A stretch of DNA of 64,000 nucleotides from Kribbella voronezhensis (GTDB lineage: Bacteria > Actinomycetota > Actinomycetes > Propionibacteriales > Kribbellaceae). Below are positions 26,120 to 35,059 of the stretch, in pieces. The stretch spans positions 1,240,001 to 1,304,000 of the forward strand of contig NZ_SOCE01000002.1 of assembly GCF_004365175.1 (NCBI RefSeq). Reading direction: 5' to 3'. The stretch's first letter is position 1. Each line of letters opens with the position of its first letter. The notes beneath the pieces were generated by a model that was given only the letters and a program-made list of their open reading frames with translations, searched no databases and had not been told where the DNA came from. The position numbers were made by a program, and so were the translations under genes.

Positions 26120-28203
26120 CCGACCAGAAGGTGGAAGAAACGGCGGCCGAGGACCGGCCCGTCGAGACGATCAAGTCGACCGAGCGGCCGACCACCGGCC
26201 GCGCGTTCGGTCCGCCCGGCGGCATCCCCGGCGACAAGTCGATGAACTTCGGCCCGTCGGCGAAGCGGTTGCTCAGGCGGCTGCGGCCGCACCGGCTCCA
26301 GGTCGGCGGCGTCGTCCTGCTCGCGATCGGCAGCGTGTCGTTGTCGGTGGTCGGTCCGAAGATCCTCGGCCGCGCGACCGACATCATCTTCGCCGGCGCG
26401 ATCGGCAAAGGGCTGCCGAAGGACCTGACCAAGGAGCAGGTGATCGAGCAGGCGCGGGCGGCCGGGAACGGCCGGGTGGCCGATCTGCTCGGCGGCATCG
26501 ACCTGGTTCCCGGTGTCGGCATCGACTTCGATGCCCTGCGCAACGTGTTGATGCTGGTCCTGGCCCTGTACGTCGGGTCGTTCTTCCTGTCCTGGATGCA
26601 GGGCTACATCTTGAACGGCGTGGTCCAGCGGACCGTGTTCGAGCTGCGCTCCGAGGTCGAGGACAAGCTGAACCGGCTGCCGCTGAGCTACTTCGACGGT
26701 GCCCCCCGCGGTGAGTTGCTGAGCCGGGTCACCAACGACATCGACAACATCTCGACCAGCCTGCAGCAGACGTTGAGTCAGTTGCTCACCTCGCTGCTGA
26801 CGGTGATCGGCGTGGTCACCTTGATGTTCGTGATCTCGCCGACGCTGGCGCTGATCGCCCTCGTCACGATCCCGATCTCGATGGTGCTCACAGCGGCGAT
26901 CGCGAAGCGCTCGCAGACCCGGTTCGTCGCGCAGTGGCGGCACACCGGCGCGCTGAACGGCCAGATCGAAGAGGCCTTCACCGGTCACGAGCTGGTCAAG
27001 GTGTTCGGCCGGCAGAAGGAGATCGAGGCGAGCTTCGCGCAGAAGAACGAGGAGCTGTACCAGGCGTCGTTCGGCGCCCAGTTCATCTCCGGTCTGATCA
27101 TGCCGTCGATGATGTTCATCGGGAACCTGAACTACGTGGTGATCGCGGTCGTCGGCGGACTCCGGATCGCGTCGGGCTCGATGTCCCTGGGTGACGTGCA
27201 GGCGTTCATCCAGTACTCGCGGCAGTTCACCCAGCCGCTCACGCAGGTCGCCTCGATGGCGAACCTGCTGCAGTCCGGCGTCGCGTCGGCCGAGCGGGTG
27301 TTCGAAGTACTGGATGCCACCGAGCAGGTGCCGGACGAGGAGACGCCGGCCAAGGTGACGGATGCGCACGGCCGGGTGGAGTTCGAGCATGTGTCGTTCT
27401 CGTACACCGCGGACAAGCCGCTGATCACCGACCTGAGCCTGGTCGCCGAACCAGGGCAGACGGTCGCGATCGTCGGTCCGACCGGGGCGGGCAAGACCAC
27501 TCTGGTCAACCTGATCATGCGGTTCTACGAGCTGAACGGCGGCCGGATCACGCTCGACGGCGTCGACATCACCGAGCTGACCCGGCATGACCTGCGGTCG
27601 CGGATCGGGATGGTGCTGCAGGACACCTGGTTGTTCGGTGGGACGATCCGGGACAACATCCTGTACGGCAATCTCAAGGCGACCGAGGAGGACATGCTCG
27701 CGGCCGCGAAGGCGACGTACGTGGACCGCTTCGTGCACAGCCTGCCCGACGGGTACGACACGGTGATCGACGAGGAAGGCAGCAACGTCAGCGCGGGTGA
27801 GAAGCAGTTGCTCACCATCGCCCGGGCCTTCCTGGCCGACCCGCAACTGCTGATCCTGGACGAGGCGACCAGCTCGGTCGACACCCGCACCGAGGTGCTG
27901 GTGCAACGTGCGATGGCCGCGCTGCGCTCGGACCGGACCAGCTTCGTGATCGCCCACCGGCTGTCCACGATCCGCGACGCGGACCTGATCCTGGTCATGG
28001 AGGACGGCTCGATCGTTGAACAAGGCAACCACCACGAACTCCTCGCGGTGGACGGCGCCTACGCCCGCCTCTACAACGCCCAGTTCAGCGCCGCCGTCGT
28101 CGACCACGACGGCGACGAACCGGCCCCCACCCCGGTCCCACCCGTCCCCACCACAGCCCAACTGATCACCGACGACGAAGACGAGTCAGCCCTCACCCCC
28201 TGA
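26116..28203 (+). CDS. Heterodimeric ABC exporter subunit with catalytic ATP site
   Basis: This is a 695-aa half-transporter. A long N-terminal extension (about 50 aa, ending GGIPGDKSMNFG) precedes six membrane helices, with a periplasmic-side insert of about 40 residues after the first helix (AGAIGKGLPKDLTKEQV). The ATPase has Walker A GPTGAGKTT, Walker B LLILDEATSSVD with catalytic Glu583, and H-loop His614. Its signature is NVSAGEKQLL instead of LSGGQ. It therefore complements the preceding subunit: one intact site and one degenerate site in the dimer. The C-terminal tail is Pro-rich and acidic. Substrate unknown; multidrug or lipid export is likely. Confidence 0.92.
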   Translation: MTDQKVEETAAEDRPVETIKSTERPTTGRAFGPPGGIPGDKSMNFGPSAKRLLRRLRPHRLQVGGVVLLAIGSVSLSVVGPKILGRATDIIFAGAIGKGLPKDLTKEQVIEQARAAGNGRVADLLGGIDLVPGVGIDFDALRNVLMLVLALYVGSFFLSWMQGYILNGVVQRTVFELRSEVEDKLNRLPLSYFDGAPRGELLSRVTNDIDNISTSLQQTLSQLLTSLLTVIGVVTLMFVISPTLALIALVTIPISMVLTAAIAKRSQTRFVAQWRHTGALNGQIEEAFTGHELVKVFGRQKEIEASFAQKNEELYQASFGAQFISGLIMPSMMFIGNLNYVVIAVVGGLRIASGSMSLGDVQAFIQYSRQFTQPLTQVASMANLLQSGVASAERVFEVLDATEQVPDEETPAKVTDAHGRVEFEHVSFSYTADKPLITDLSLVAEPGQTVAIVGPTGAGKTTLVNLIMRFYELNGGRITLDGVDITELTRHDLRSRIGMVLQDTWLFGGTIRDNILYGNLKATEEDMLAAAKATYVDRFVHSLPDGYDTVIDEEGSNVSAGEKQLLTIARAFLADPQLLILDEATSSVDTRTEVLVQRAMAALRSDRTSFVIAHRLSTIRDADLILVMEDGSIVEQGNHHELLAVDGAYARLYNAQFSAAVVDHDGDEPAPTPVPPVPTTAQLITDDEDESALTP

Positions 28204-28221
28204 CCCCATCCCCACCTCGAG

Positions 28222-28249
28222 AAGGGGACGCCCACCCGGGCGTCCCCTT
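28222..28249. terminator. Hairpin terminator after the ABC operon
   Basis: A perfect 12-bp stem, AAGGGGACGCCC (28222-28233) with GGGCGTCCCCTT (28238-28249), has a 4-nt loop. It lies 18 bp after the ABC stop codon and before the convergent hydrolase gene. It is followed by CCTTGTGG rather than a long T-run, as is common in actinobacteria. Confidence 0.82.
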
Positions 28250-28301
28250 CCTTGTGGATTGAGAGGACAACCCGCGGTGGGCATGCATGGGGGCGCGCCG
28301 A

Positions 28302-29114
28302 TCAGGTTGGGAGGGTGGCGAGGACGTAGTCGCGGAACTCGGGCGGGGTGGAGAACATTGGCATGTGGTCGGCGGTGGGGATGGTGGTGAGGGTGGCGTT
28401 GGGGGTCTGGGCGGTCAGGCGTTGGGCCCAGAGTTGGGTGGCTTGGAAGTCGCGGTGGCCGATGAGGACGGAGATCGGCGGCTCGAGTTCGGTGAAGCGG
28501 GTCTTGATCGGCGGGTCGAGTTCGAGGCCGTAGTACTCGGTCATGAGGCGCATCCGGGCGTTGGCGATCTGGAGGCCGATCAGGAGGCGGCGGGCGTTCT
28601 GTGGCGCGGCGGGACACCAAGCGTCGACGTCGAGGGCCGCGACGGCCGGGATGCCGTCGGCGGCCAGGACCTTTTCGCAGTCGGCGAAGTGGCGACGCAT
28701 CACCTCGCGGGCCGCGGCCTCCTCGGGCGACGGGTCGGGGAACTCGCCGAAGGACGGGGCAACGGCACACACGTGCGTCACCCGCTCCGGGTGGCGATGT
28801 GCGAACCCCAACGCGCGACGACCACCCTCCGAGACCCCTACGAGAACCGCCTGGGAGACACCGGCTGCGTCGAGTACCGCGGTGAGGTCGTCGATCTCGC
28901 TGTACGGTCCGTACGCCGGTGCCGACAGCCCGGTGTCGCGATAGTCCCACGTGGTGACGCGCGCCCGTTCGGCCAACCAGTCGACGGTCGAGTCCCACAT
29001 CCGGAGGTCGGCCAACCCTCCGCCGAGGAGCACCACATCGGGCCCGCGACCGTGCTGCTCGTAGTACAGGTAGCCGCCTGGTACGTCGACGAAGTCCTTC
29101 GTGTGCTCAGCCAT
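28302..29114 (-). CDS. Alpha/beta-hydrolase
   Basis: This is a 270-aa single-domain alpha/beta-hydrolase. The oxyanion block is LLGGGLADLRMWD, the nucleophile elbow is VGVSEGGRRAL (Ser near residue 95), and the catalytic His is in PTADHMPMFSTPPEF near the C-terminus. No signal peptide is present. Family members include esterases, haloperoxidase-like enzymes and epoxide hydrolases; the substrate cannot be assigned. It is preceded upstream on the same strand, 48 bp away, by the LysR gene. Confidence 0.86.
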   Translation of the reverse strand: MAEHTKDFVDVPGGYLYYEQHGRGPDVVLLGGGLADLRMWDSTVDWLAERARVTTWDYRDTGLSAPAYGPYSEIDDLTAVLDAAGVSQAVLVGVSEGGRRALGFAHRHPERVTHVCAVAPSFGEFPDPSPEEAAAREVMRRHFADCEKVLAADGIPAVAALDVDAWCPAAPQNARRLLIGLQIANARMRLMTEYYGLELDPPIKTRFTELEPPISVLIGHRDFQATQLWAQRLTAQTPNATLTTIPTADHMPMFSTPPEFRDYVLATLPT

Positions 29115-29162
29115 GCACGAAGTCTCAGCCGCCGGCCGGGTCCGCGGTATCGGGAATTCTCC

Positions 29163-30068
29163 CTATCTGGCCAACCGAGTGGCGATCGGTTTCGGGATCG
29201 GGAGACCGCGACGGGTGAGTTCGTTGACGAAGGCCCGTACTGCGGAGTCGCCCGCGGCTGGGGTGAGGGCGACGATGTCGCGGGTCAGCGGAGGAGCGAG
29301 ACGGCGGATGGTGCCGGTGTAGCCGGAGGGTAGGGCTGTGGTGGGGACGAGTGCGACGCCCAAGCCGGCCGCCGCGAGCTCGGCTGCGGTGGTGGTTTGG
29401 CGGGTGCGCATCACCGGAGTGAAGGCGACGCCGTGGCCGGCGAGGACTTCGGTGAGCCAGGCGTGCAGGCCGTTCTCCGGGTCATAACCGATGGTCCGGT
29501 ACTGCGAGATGTCGGCGAGGCTGACCGAGTCGGTCGTGGCCAGTGGGTGGCTGGGAGTCATCGCGGCGACCAGTTCCTCGGTGCCGATGAGGTCGACGGT
29601 GGCCTGCCAGGTGGTCGGGCGGGGGCCGACGGCGAGGTCGGCCTGACCGGATTCGACCAGGCCGGCCAGGGCGTCGGCGCTGGTGAGTTCGGTGAGGGTG
29701 AGCTGGATTCCTGGGCGACGGCGGTGCCAGGTTCGCAGTACGGGGGCCAGCAGGCCGGCGGTCATGCTGGCGGCGCAGGCGATGCGGAGGTGACCTTCGG
29801 TGCCTTTGGCAACGGCTTGTCCGACGGTGACGACCCGCTCGGCGGCGGCGAGGGCGGCGCGGGCCTCGTCGGCGACGGCGCGGCCCGCGGTGGTCGGGCG
29901 GACGCCGCGGGGGAGGCGTTCGAGGAGAGGAGTGCCGATCTCGCGCTCGAGACCGGCCAATTGGTGTGACAGCGCCGGCTGGGAGAGATGCAGAGTCGCG
30001 GCGGCCTTCGTGACCGAGCCCGTGTCGAGGACGGCGACGAGGCATTCCAGGGCTCGCAGCGTTGTCAT
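29163..30068 (-). CDS. LysR family transcriptional regulator
   Basis: This is a 301-aa protein. The N-terminal HTH (LECLVAVLDTGSVTKAAATLHLSQPALSHQLAGLEREIGTPLLER) is a textbook LysR domain. The C-terminal effector-binding domain (HLRIACAASMTAGLLAPVLRTWHRRRPGIQLTL, residues 92-300) is type 2 periplasmic-binding-like. It is divergent from the SDR gene at 30173 (104-bp gap), the usual LysR target geometry, and followed on its own strand by the alpha/beta-hydrolase. Either neighbour may be its target. Confidence 0.92.
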   Translation of the reverse strand: MTTLRALECLVAVLDTGSVTKAAATLHLSQPALSHQLAGLEREIGTPLLERLPRGVRPTTAGRAVADEARAALAAAERVVTVGQAVAKGTEGHLRIACAASMTAGLLAPVLRTWHRRRPGIQLTLTELTSADALAGLVESGQADLAVGPRPTTWQATVDLIGTEELVAAMTPSHPLATTDSVSLADISQYRTIGYDPENGLHAWLTEVLAGHGVAFTPVMRTRQTTTAAELAAAGLGVALVPTTALPSGYTGTIRRLAPPLTRDIVALTPAAGDSAVRAFVNELTRRGLPIPKPIATRLAR

Positions 30069-30172
30069 TCGTTCAGTTTATGGGAACTGTCGAGAAGCTT
30101 CATGGCACGACGGGATGCCGGCGGCCGTACCAGCGCGTTGGAAGGAGGGCAAGCACCGATCAAGGAGGACAC

Positions 30173-30958
30173 ATGAGCGTGGAACTACAGGGCAAGACGA
30201 TGGTCGTCGCGGGCGGTAGTTCGGGCATCGGACGCCGGCTCGCCACTGACGCCGCCGCGGCCGGAGCCCGCGTGCTGCTCGCCGGCCGCAACCGGGAGAA
30301 GCTGGCCGCCTCGCTCGACGGCGCGGCGATCGAGGCGGCGACCGAGGCCGCGATCGGGGCGGCGATCGGGGCGGAGACCGAGGCTGCGACCGGGATGGCG
30401 ATCGAGGTGGCGGAAGTGGATCTGGCCGACGAGGCGTCGATCGCGGCGTTGGCCGAGCGCGTGGGGACTGTCGACTATCTGGTGAGTGTCGCGAACGCCT
30501 CCGCGAACGGACCGCTCGGCGCGCTCGAGCGGTCCGCCGTACTGGCCGCGTTCGATGCGAAGGTGATCGGGGCGATCATGCTGGCCAAGCACTTCGGGCC
30601 GCGGTTCGCCGAGGGTGGGGCGATGTTGCTGTTCTCGGGGATCGTGGGCTGGCGGCCGTCGGCGGGAAAGACGGTGACGACGGCAACCAACGGTGCGGTC
30701 AGCTTCCTGGCTTCGGCGCTCGCGGTGGAGTTGGCACCGGTCCGGGTGAACGCTCTCTCGCCCGGGATCATCGACTCCGGCGCGTGGGACGGCCTGGGGG
30801 AAGGCAAGCAGAAGTTGTTCGACAACACCGCCGCGAAGGTGCCGGCGCGACGGATCGGTCAACTGGCCGACGTTTCGTCCGCGGCCCTGCTCGCCCTCAC
30901 CAACCCGTTCATCACCGGTGAAACCCTGCACGTCGACGGCGGCGCCCGCTACGCCTAG
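30173..30958 (+). CDS. SDR family oxidoreductase with tetrapeptide-repeat insertion
   Basis: This is a 261-aa short-chain dehydrogenase. The cofactor motif VAGGSSGIGRRLA is near residue 12, followed by LLAGRNREKL. The C-terminal half has VNALSPGIIDSGAW and the ending FITGETLHVDGGARYA. The usual catalytic Tyr-x-x-x-Lys is replaced: the segment reads SAGKTVTTATNGAVSFLA, without a clear YxxxK, so it may be catalytically atypical. A 28-residue Ala-rich repeat interrupts the loop before the acidic VDLADE block. The ATG has AGGAGG at 30163-30168. It is divergent from the LysR gene, its likely regulator. Confidence 0.85.
   Translation: MSVELQGKTMVVAGGSSGIGRRLATDAAAAGARVLLAGRNREKLAASLDGAAIEAATEAAIGAAIGAETEAATGMAIEVAEVDLADEASIAALAERVGTVDYLVSVANASANGPLGALERSAVLAAFDAKVIGAIMLAKHFGPRFAEGGAMLLFSGIVGWRPSAGKTVTTATNGAVSFLASALAVELAPVRVNALSPGIIDSGAWDGLGEGKQKLFDNTAAKVPARRIGQLADVSSAALLALTNPFITGETLHVDGGARYA
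30326..30409. repeat. Seven 12-bp tandem repeats inside the SDR coding sequence
   Basis: The consensus GCGATCGAGGCG (variants GCGACCGAGGCC and GCGATCGGGGCG) is repeated seven times in frame and encodes A-(I/T)-(E/G)-A tetrapeptides. Because the unit is a multiple of three, copy-number change would keep the reading frame. Confidence 0.8.
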
Positions 30959-31041
30959 GGACTGGGCGGCGGCATCGACAACCTTTGAACGGTTCACGGC
31001 GTCAGTGCAGTGAGCAAGGTGAAACAGTCGTCGGGGAGGCA

Positions 31042-32304
31042 GTGGTGGTTGTTCTGGGGATCTCACTCCTCAGTGGCTGGCTACCGGTGTCGATGGAGGC
31101 TGCGGCCGCTGTCGCCCTGGTAGCAGCGGTTATCAGGCGAGATCGACGATGGGCCACCCGCAGATTACCCTTCATCGCCGGAGCGGCGTTGGTGCTCGCC
31201 TTGGGCGCTGCCGCCGCGAGCCGGCCGTTGTTCGGCATCACGGATCCACTGCCGCTGTCTGTCTGGGTCTGGCTCGGAATGGCAGCGGCCGCACTGCTGG
31301 TGGTGACCATCGGCTGGCCGAGCGCCCGGTGGTGGCAGAGCGTCAGTGGCGTGGTCGCGCTCGGACTGGCCTGCCTCGTTTGCGGCAACAGCGTGAACCA
31401 GTTCGTCGGCTACTACCCGACGCTCGAATCGGCCATGGCCGCGCTGAGAGGACGCCCGCCCGCAGGCCAGATCACCCTGCAGCAGCTACACGGCAGCCGG
31501 CTGCCGGACGCCGCCCAGACCGGCGAACTGGTGAGCGTCGACATCCCGTCCTCGGCAGCGACCTTCAGCCCACGACGGGAGCTCGTCTACCTCCCGCCCG
31601 TCTGGTTCCGGCACGGACACCGGCCGCTGCCTGCCGTCGAGATGATCGGTGCCGAGCACGCCGCACCGGAGAACTGGGTGCGGATCGGCGGCGCGGTGCG
31701 GGCCAGCAATGCCTACGCGGCTCACCACCAGGGCCGGGCCCCGATCCTGGTCTTCGTCGACGCCACCGAGTCGTTCAACAACGACACCGAATGCGTGAAC
31801 GGCCCGCACGGCACCGCTGAGGACTACCTGGTCAAGGACGTGCCACGGTTCGTCATCGCGACCTTCGGCGCTTCGCGCGACCCGCGCCACTGGGGCGTTC
31901 TCGGCTTCTCGATGGGCGGCACTTGCGCGATCGGCCTGACGGTCGAGCACCCGCAGACGTTCGGGCACTTCGTCGACATCGACGGCGATCTCGGCCCGAA
32001 CGTCGGCACCAAGGCGCAGACGATCGCGACCCTGTACGGCGGGTCGGCGACGGCCTGGGCTGCCCACGACCCGCTCACGGTAATGGCGCGCCACGGCCAT
32101 TACCGAGACGTCACCGGCAGGTTCGTCAACGGCAGCAACGAGCACCTGCTGATCAAAGAGTCGAAGCAACTCGCCGCCGCCTGTCACAAGGTCGCCATTC
32201 CCGCCGAAGTCGTCGTCCAGCACGGCAGCCACGTCTGGCAGTTCGCCGAGAACGTCTTCGCCCGGACCTTGCCCTGGCTCAGCGCCCAACTCGACCTCTC
32301 GTAA
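31042..32304 (+). CDS. Membrane-anchored Ag85/esterase-D-like alpha/beta-hydrolase
   Basis: The protein is about 420 aa. Four hydrophobic N-terminal segments (residues 1-125) anchor it in the membrane. The extracytoplasmic C-terminal domain resembles the antigen 85/putative esterase family: VYLPPVWFRHGHRPLPAVEMIG, nucleophile elbow GVLGFSMGGTCAIG, acid-loop region DIDGDLGPN and final VVQHGSHVWQFAENV with the catalytic His. Family members are acyltransferases or esterases acting on cell-envelope lipids. The start is uncertain among TTG 30985, GTG 31042 and GTG 31045; the GGGGAGG at 31033-31039 favours the last two. Confidence 0.82.
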   Translation: MVVVLGISLLSGWLPVSMEAAAAVALVAAVIRRDRRWATRRLPFIAGAALVLALGAAAASRPLFGITDPLPLSVWVWLGMAAAALLVVTIGWPSARWWQSVSGVVALGLACLVCGNSVNQFVGYYPTLESAMAALRGRPPAGQITLQQLHGSRLPDAAQTGELVSVDIPSSAATFSPRRELVYLPPVWFRHGHRPLPAVEMIGAEHAAPENWVRIGGAVRASNAYAAHHQGRAPILVFVDATESFNNDTECVNGPHGTAEDYLVKDVPRFVIATFGASRDPRHWGVLGFSMGGTCAIGLTVEHPQTFGHFVDIDGDLGPNVGTKAQTIATLYGGSATAWAAHDPLTVMARHGHYRDVTGRFVNGSNEHLLIKESKQLAAACHKVAIPAEVVVQHGSHVWQFAENVFARTLPWLSAQLDLS

Positions 32305-32346
32305 CCGGGCCTCGGACTGCTACCAGAGCCTCGCAACAGCTGAGAT

Positions 32347-33546
32347 CTAAAGCCCCCTGACCAGGCGGCGTACGGCGAGTTCGGCGAGGAGGCCGGCGGC
32401 GTCCGGCAGGACCGAGTCGTCGAAGGTGGCCAAGGGGGAGTGGTTGTCGGCGGCGGCCTCGGGGTCGGGCCCGGCGCAGGCGCTGACGTTGAGGTAGACG
32501 CCCGGGACCTCGTTGAGGACGTAGGACATGTCCTCGGCACCGCAGCGCGGGTTCGCGCGTTCGCGGAACCGGTCGGGGCCGAACAGATCGACGATCGTGT
32601 CGCGGGCGAACTCGTACTCGGCCGGATTGTTCACCGTCACCGGGTAGCCGATCTGGTACTGCACCTCGGCCGTCAGCCCGTGCGCGGCCGCCATCGACTC
32701 GACCAGCCGGGTCGACGTCAGCTGCACCTTCGCCCGGGCCTGCTCGGAGAACGTCCGGACCGTCGCGTCGAAGAACGCGTCGTCGGGAATGATGTTCTCC
32801 TTGGTGCCACCCGCGATCCGCCCGACCGTGAGCACGACCGGGTCGAAGACGTCGAACTGCCGGGTGATCATCGTCTGCAGCGCGGTCACCATCTCGCAGG
32901 CGACCGGAATCGGGTCCTTGCCCCGGTACGGCGTCGACCCGTGCGTACCGGCGCCGACGACCCGCACGTGCAACTGGTCGGCCGCGGCCATGAACGAGCC
33001 CGGCTTGCTGCTCCACATCCCGAACGGCTGCCCCGCCGACCCGACATGCAGACCGTACGCCGCGTCCGCCCGCCGGCCCGCTGCCTCCAGCACACCCTCG
33101 CGGATCATGATCGGCGCGCCGCCGCTCGTCTCCTCACCGGGCTGGAACATGAACACCACATCGCCGGCGAGCTCCGCCCGCAGCTCGTGCAGCACCTTGG
33201 CGGCGCCGACCAGACCGGCGACGTGCAGATCGTGGCCGCAGGCATGCATCATGCCCGGATGCTTCGACGCATAAGGCACGTCGACCCGCTCGGTCACCGG
33301 CAACGCGTCCATGTCGCCACGCAGCAACACGACGGGGCCAGGCCCGCCACCGCCCCGCAGTACGGCGGTGACCGAGGACAGCTCCTTGCCCAGGGTGATC
33401 TCGAGGTCGAGACCCTCCAGTGCCCGCAGGACCAGCGCCTGGGACTTGGGCAGGTCGAGATCGTATTCGGGCACCTCGTGGAGCGCTCTGCGAAGCGCGA
33501 TGATGTCGTCGGCGTGACGCTGGGCGATTTCGAGGGTGCGGCTCAT
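32347..33546 (-). CDS. M20 family amidohydrolase (hippurate/N-acyl-amino-acid hydrolase type)
   Basis: This is a 399-aa protein. The M20D metal-binding motifs are present: LLRGDMDALPVTE, MHACGHDLHVAGLVGAA (Cys and His ligands, about residues 105-115), MFQPGEETSGGAPIMI and, near the C-terminus, RCGAEDMSYVL. These fit N-acyl-L-amino acid amidohydrolases such as hippurate or IAA-amino-acid hydrolases; the acyl group is not predictable. The ATG has GGAAGGA upstream. It begins 23 bp after the exonuclease stop on the same strand, so it is probably cotranscribed, with no obvious functional link. Confidence 0.9.
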   Translation of the reverse strand: MSRTLEIAQRHADDIIALRRALHEVPEYDLDLPKSQALVLRALEGLDLEITLGKELSSVTAVLRGGGGPGPVVLLRGDMDALPVTERVDVPYASKHPGMMHACGHDLHVAGLVGAAKVLHELRAELAGDVVFMFQPGEETSGGAPIMIREGVLEAAGRRADAAYGLHVGSAGQPFGMWSSKPGSFMAAADQLHVRVVGAGTHGSTPYRGKDPIPVACEMVTALQTMITRQFDVFDPVVLTVGRIAGGTKENIIPDDAFFDATVRTFSEQARAKVQLTSTRLVESMAAAHGLTAEVQYQIGYPVTVNNPAEYEFARDTIVDLFGPDRFRERANPRCGAEDMSYVLNEVPGVYLNVSACAGPDPEAAADNHSPLATFDDSVLPDAAGLLAELAVRRLVRGL

Positions 33547-33569
33547 GCAGTTCCTTCCAGAACGGGGTT

Positions 33570-34538
33570 TCAGGCCTTCGGGCCGAGGTTGAGGGCGGAC
33601 ATCACGCGCTGGGCGCTGCCGCCGAGTTCGAGCAGTTCGACCAGGTCGAGCCAGCGCTCGGGATCCTTCACCTCGGCCGGCAGGGTTGCGTCGACCGTGC
33701 CGACCGGCGCGTCCTTGGCCACCGCGACGACCTTCGGCGCGACGTCCAGGTAGTCGCTGGAGTCGAGGATCTTGCGCTTGACCGACGGCGACATCGGCGT
33801 CGACGGATCGGCCGCCGCCGTCCGGATCTCGTCGAGTCCGCCGTACGCCGTGATCAGCGAGGCGGCCGTCTTGTCGCCGACGCCCTTGACGCCGGGCAGC
33901 CCGTCGGAGGCGTCGCCGCGCAGCGTGGCGTAGTCGGCGTACCGGCTGGCGGGGATCTCGTACTTCGCCAGCAGCGCCTTCTCGTCGTACACCTCCGCGC
34001 GCCCGACGCCCTTCGCCGCGGTGTAGATGACCCGGATCCCGCGCGCGTCGTCGATCAGCTGGAACAGGTCGCGGTCGCCCGTGACCACGTCGACCGGCAT
34101 CGTCGCCTGGTGCGACAAGGTGCCGATGACGTCGTCGGCCTCGTGGTCGGCGGCGCCGACGATCGTGATCCCGAGTGCTTCCAGACAGGCCCGGATGTAC
34201 GGCACCTGGATCTCCAGCCGGTCCGGCACGTCCTCGACCTGGTCGCCGCCGGACGTCACGAACTCGACCCGCTGCGCCTTGTACGACGGGATCAGCGCGA
34301 CCCGCCAGGACGGCCGCCAGTTGTCGTCCCAGCAGGCGACCAGGTGGCTCGGGCGGTGGTTCTCCACCAGCCGGGCGATGAAGTCGAGCAGCCCGCGGAT
34401 CGCGTTGGTCGGCGTACCGTCGGCCGCCTTCATCGTGTCGGGCACGCCGAAGAAGGCGCGGAAGTACAGCGATGCCGTGTCGAGCAGCATCAGCCGCTGT
34501 CCGGCGATACCAGTCGTGGAGGTGGTCGTCTCAGCCAT
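33570..34538 (-). CDS. 5'-3' exonuclease (FEN/PolI N-terminal domain type)
   Basis: This is a 322-aa protein equivalent to the free-standing 5'-nuclease domain of DNA polymerase I. The acidic metal ligands are in LLDTASLYFRAFF, DHEADDVIGTL and VTGDRDLFQLI. The helix-hairpin-helix DNA-binding block is LRGDASDGLPGVKGVGDKTAASLI. It removes 5' flaps or RNA primers during replication and repair. A Thr/Ser-rich N-terminal stretch precedes the fold. The ATG start is 47 bp from the divergent Lrp/AsnC gene. Confidence 0.94.
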   Translation of the reverse strand: MAETTTSTTGIAGQRLMLLDTASLYFRAFFGVPDTMKAADGTPTNAIRGLLDFIARLVENHRPSHLVACWDDNWRPSWRVALIPSYKAQRVEFVTSGGDQVEDVPDRLEIQVPYIRACLEALGITIVGAADHEADDVIGTLSHQATMPVDVVTGDRDLFQLIDDARGIRVIYTAAKGVGRAEVYDEKALLAKYEIPASRYADYATLRGDASDGLPGVKGVGDKTAASLITAYGGLDEIRTAAADPSTPMSPSVKRKILDSSDYLDVAPKVVAVAKDAPVGTVDATLPAEVKDPERWLDLVELLELGGSAQRVMSALNLGPKA

Positions 34539-34585
34539 GAGGCGATGCTTTCATGCCGGGGTCTCGCGGCAGTAGGGTCACACTC

Positions 34586-35026
34586 GTGGAGGACCTGGAT
34601 CGCAAGATCGTCGAGCTGCTCGCGTCCGACGGGCGGATGAGCTTCACCGACCTGGGCAAGGCGACCGGCCTGTCGACATCGGCCGTGCACCAGCGCGTCA
34701 AGCGGCTGGAACAGCGCGGCATCATCCTGGGGTACGCGGCAACGATCGACCACACCGCGCTCGACCTGCCACTGACCGCGCTGATCTCGATCCGCCCGAT
34801 CGACCCGTCCCAGCCCGACGACTCGCCCGAGCGGCTGCGCGATGTCCGCGAGATCGAGTCCTGCTACTCGGTGGCCGGCGACTCCAGCTACGTCCTGATC
34901 GTCCGGGTCGCCACGCCGGCCGCGCTGGAGAACCTGCTGGCCGTGATCCGCGCCCGCGCCAACGTCTCCACGACGACGACGATCGTCCTGAGTACGCCGT
35001 ACGAACGCCGCCCGCCCGCGCTCTGA
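34586..35026 (+). CDS. Lrp/AsnC family regulator
   Basis: This is a 146-aa protein. The N-terminal HTH (LDRKIVELLASDGRMSFTDLGKATGLSTSAVHQRVKRLEQRGII) is followed by an RAM/AsnC-ligand domain (VREIESCYSVAGDSSYVLIVRVATPAALENLLAVI). Such regulators sense amino acids. GTG 34586 gives a normal family length. It is divergent from the exonuclease and 33 bp upstream of an MFS transporter gene, so it may control that exporter. It is also the closest amino-acid-type regulator to the lysine catabolism cluster 1.7 kb away, but nothing ties it to that operon. Confidence 0.92.
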   Translation: MEDLDRKIVELLASDGRMSFTDLGKATGLSTSAVHQRVKRLEQRGIILGYAATIDHTALDLPLTALISIRPIDPSQPDDSPERLRDVREIESCYSVAGDSSYVLIVRVATPAALENLLAVIRARANVSTTTTIVLSTPYERRPPAL

Positions 35027-35059
35027 TCCTGTGCCGCGGTTCTGAGATCTGGAGGCCTG

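Noticed and set aside
25861..28161. Very long open frame on the minus strand across the second ABC exporter gene
   Set aside because: It is the antisense of a well-supported ABC transporter, has an Arg/His/Gln-rich composition unlike real proteins, and is a GC-bias artefact.
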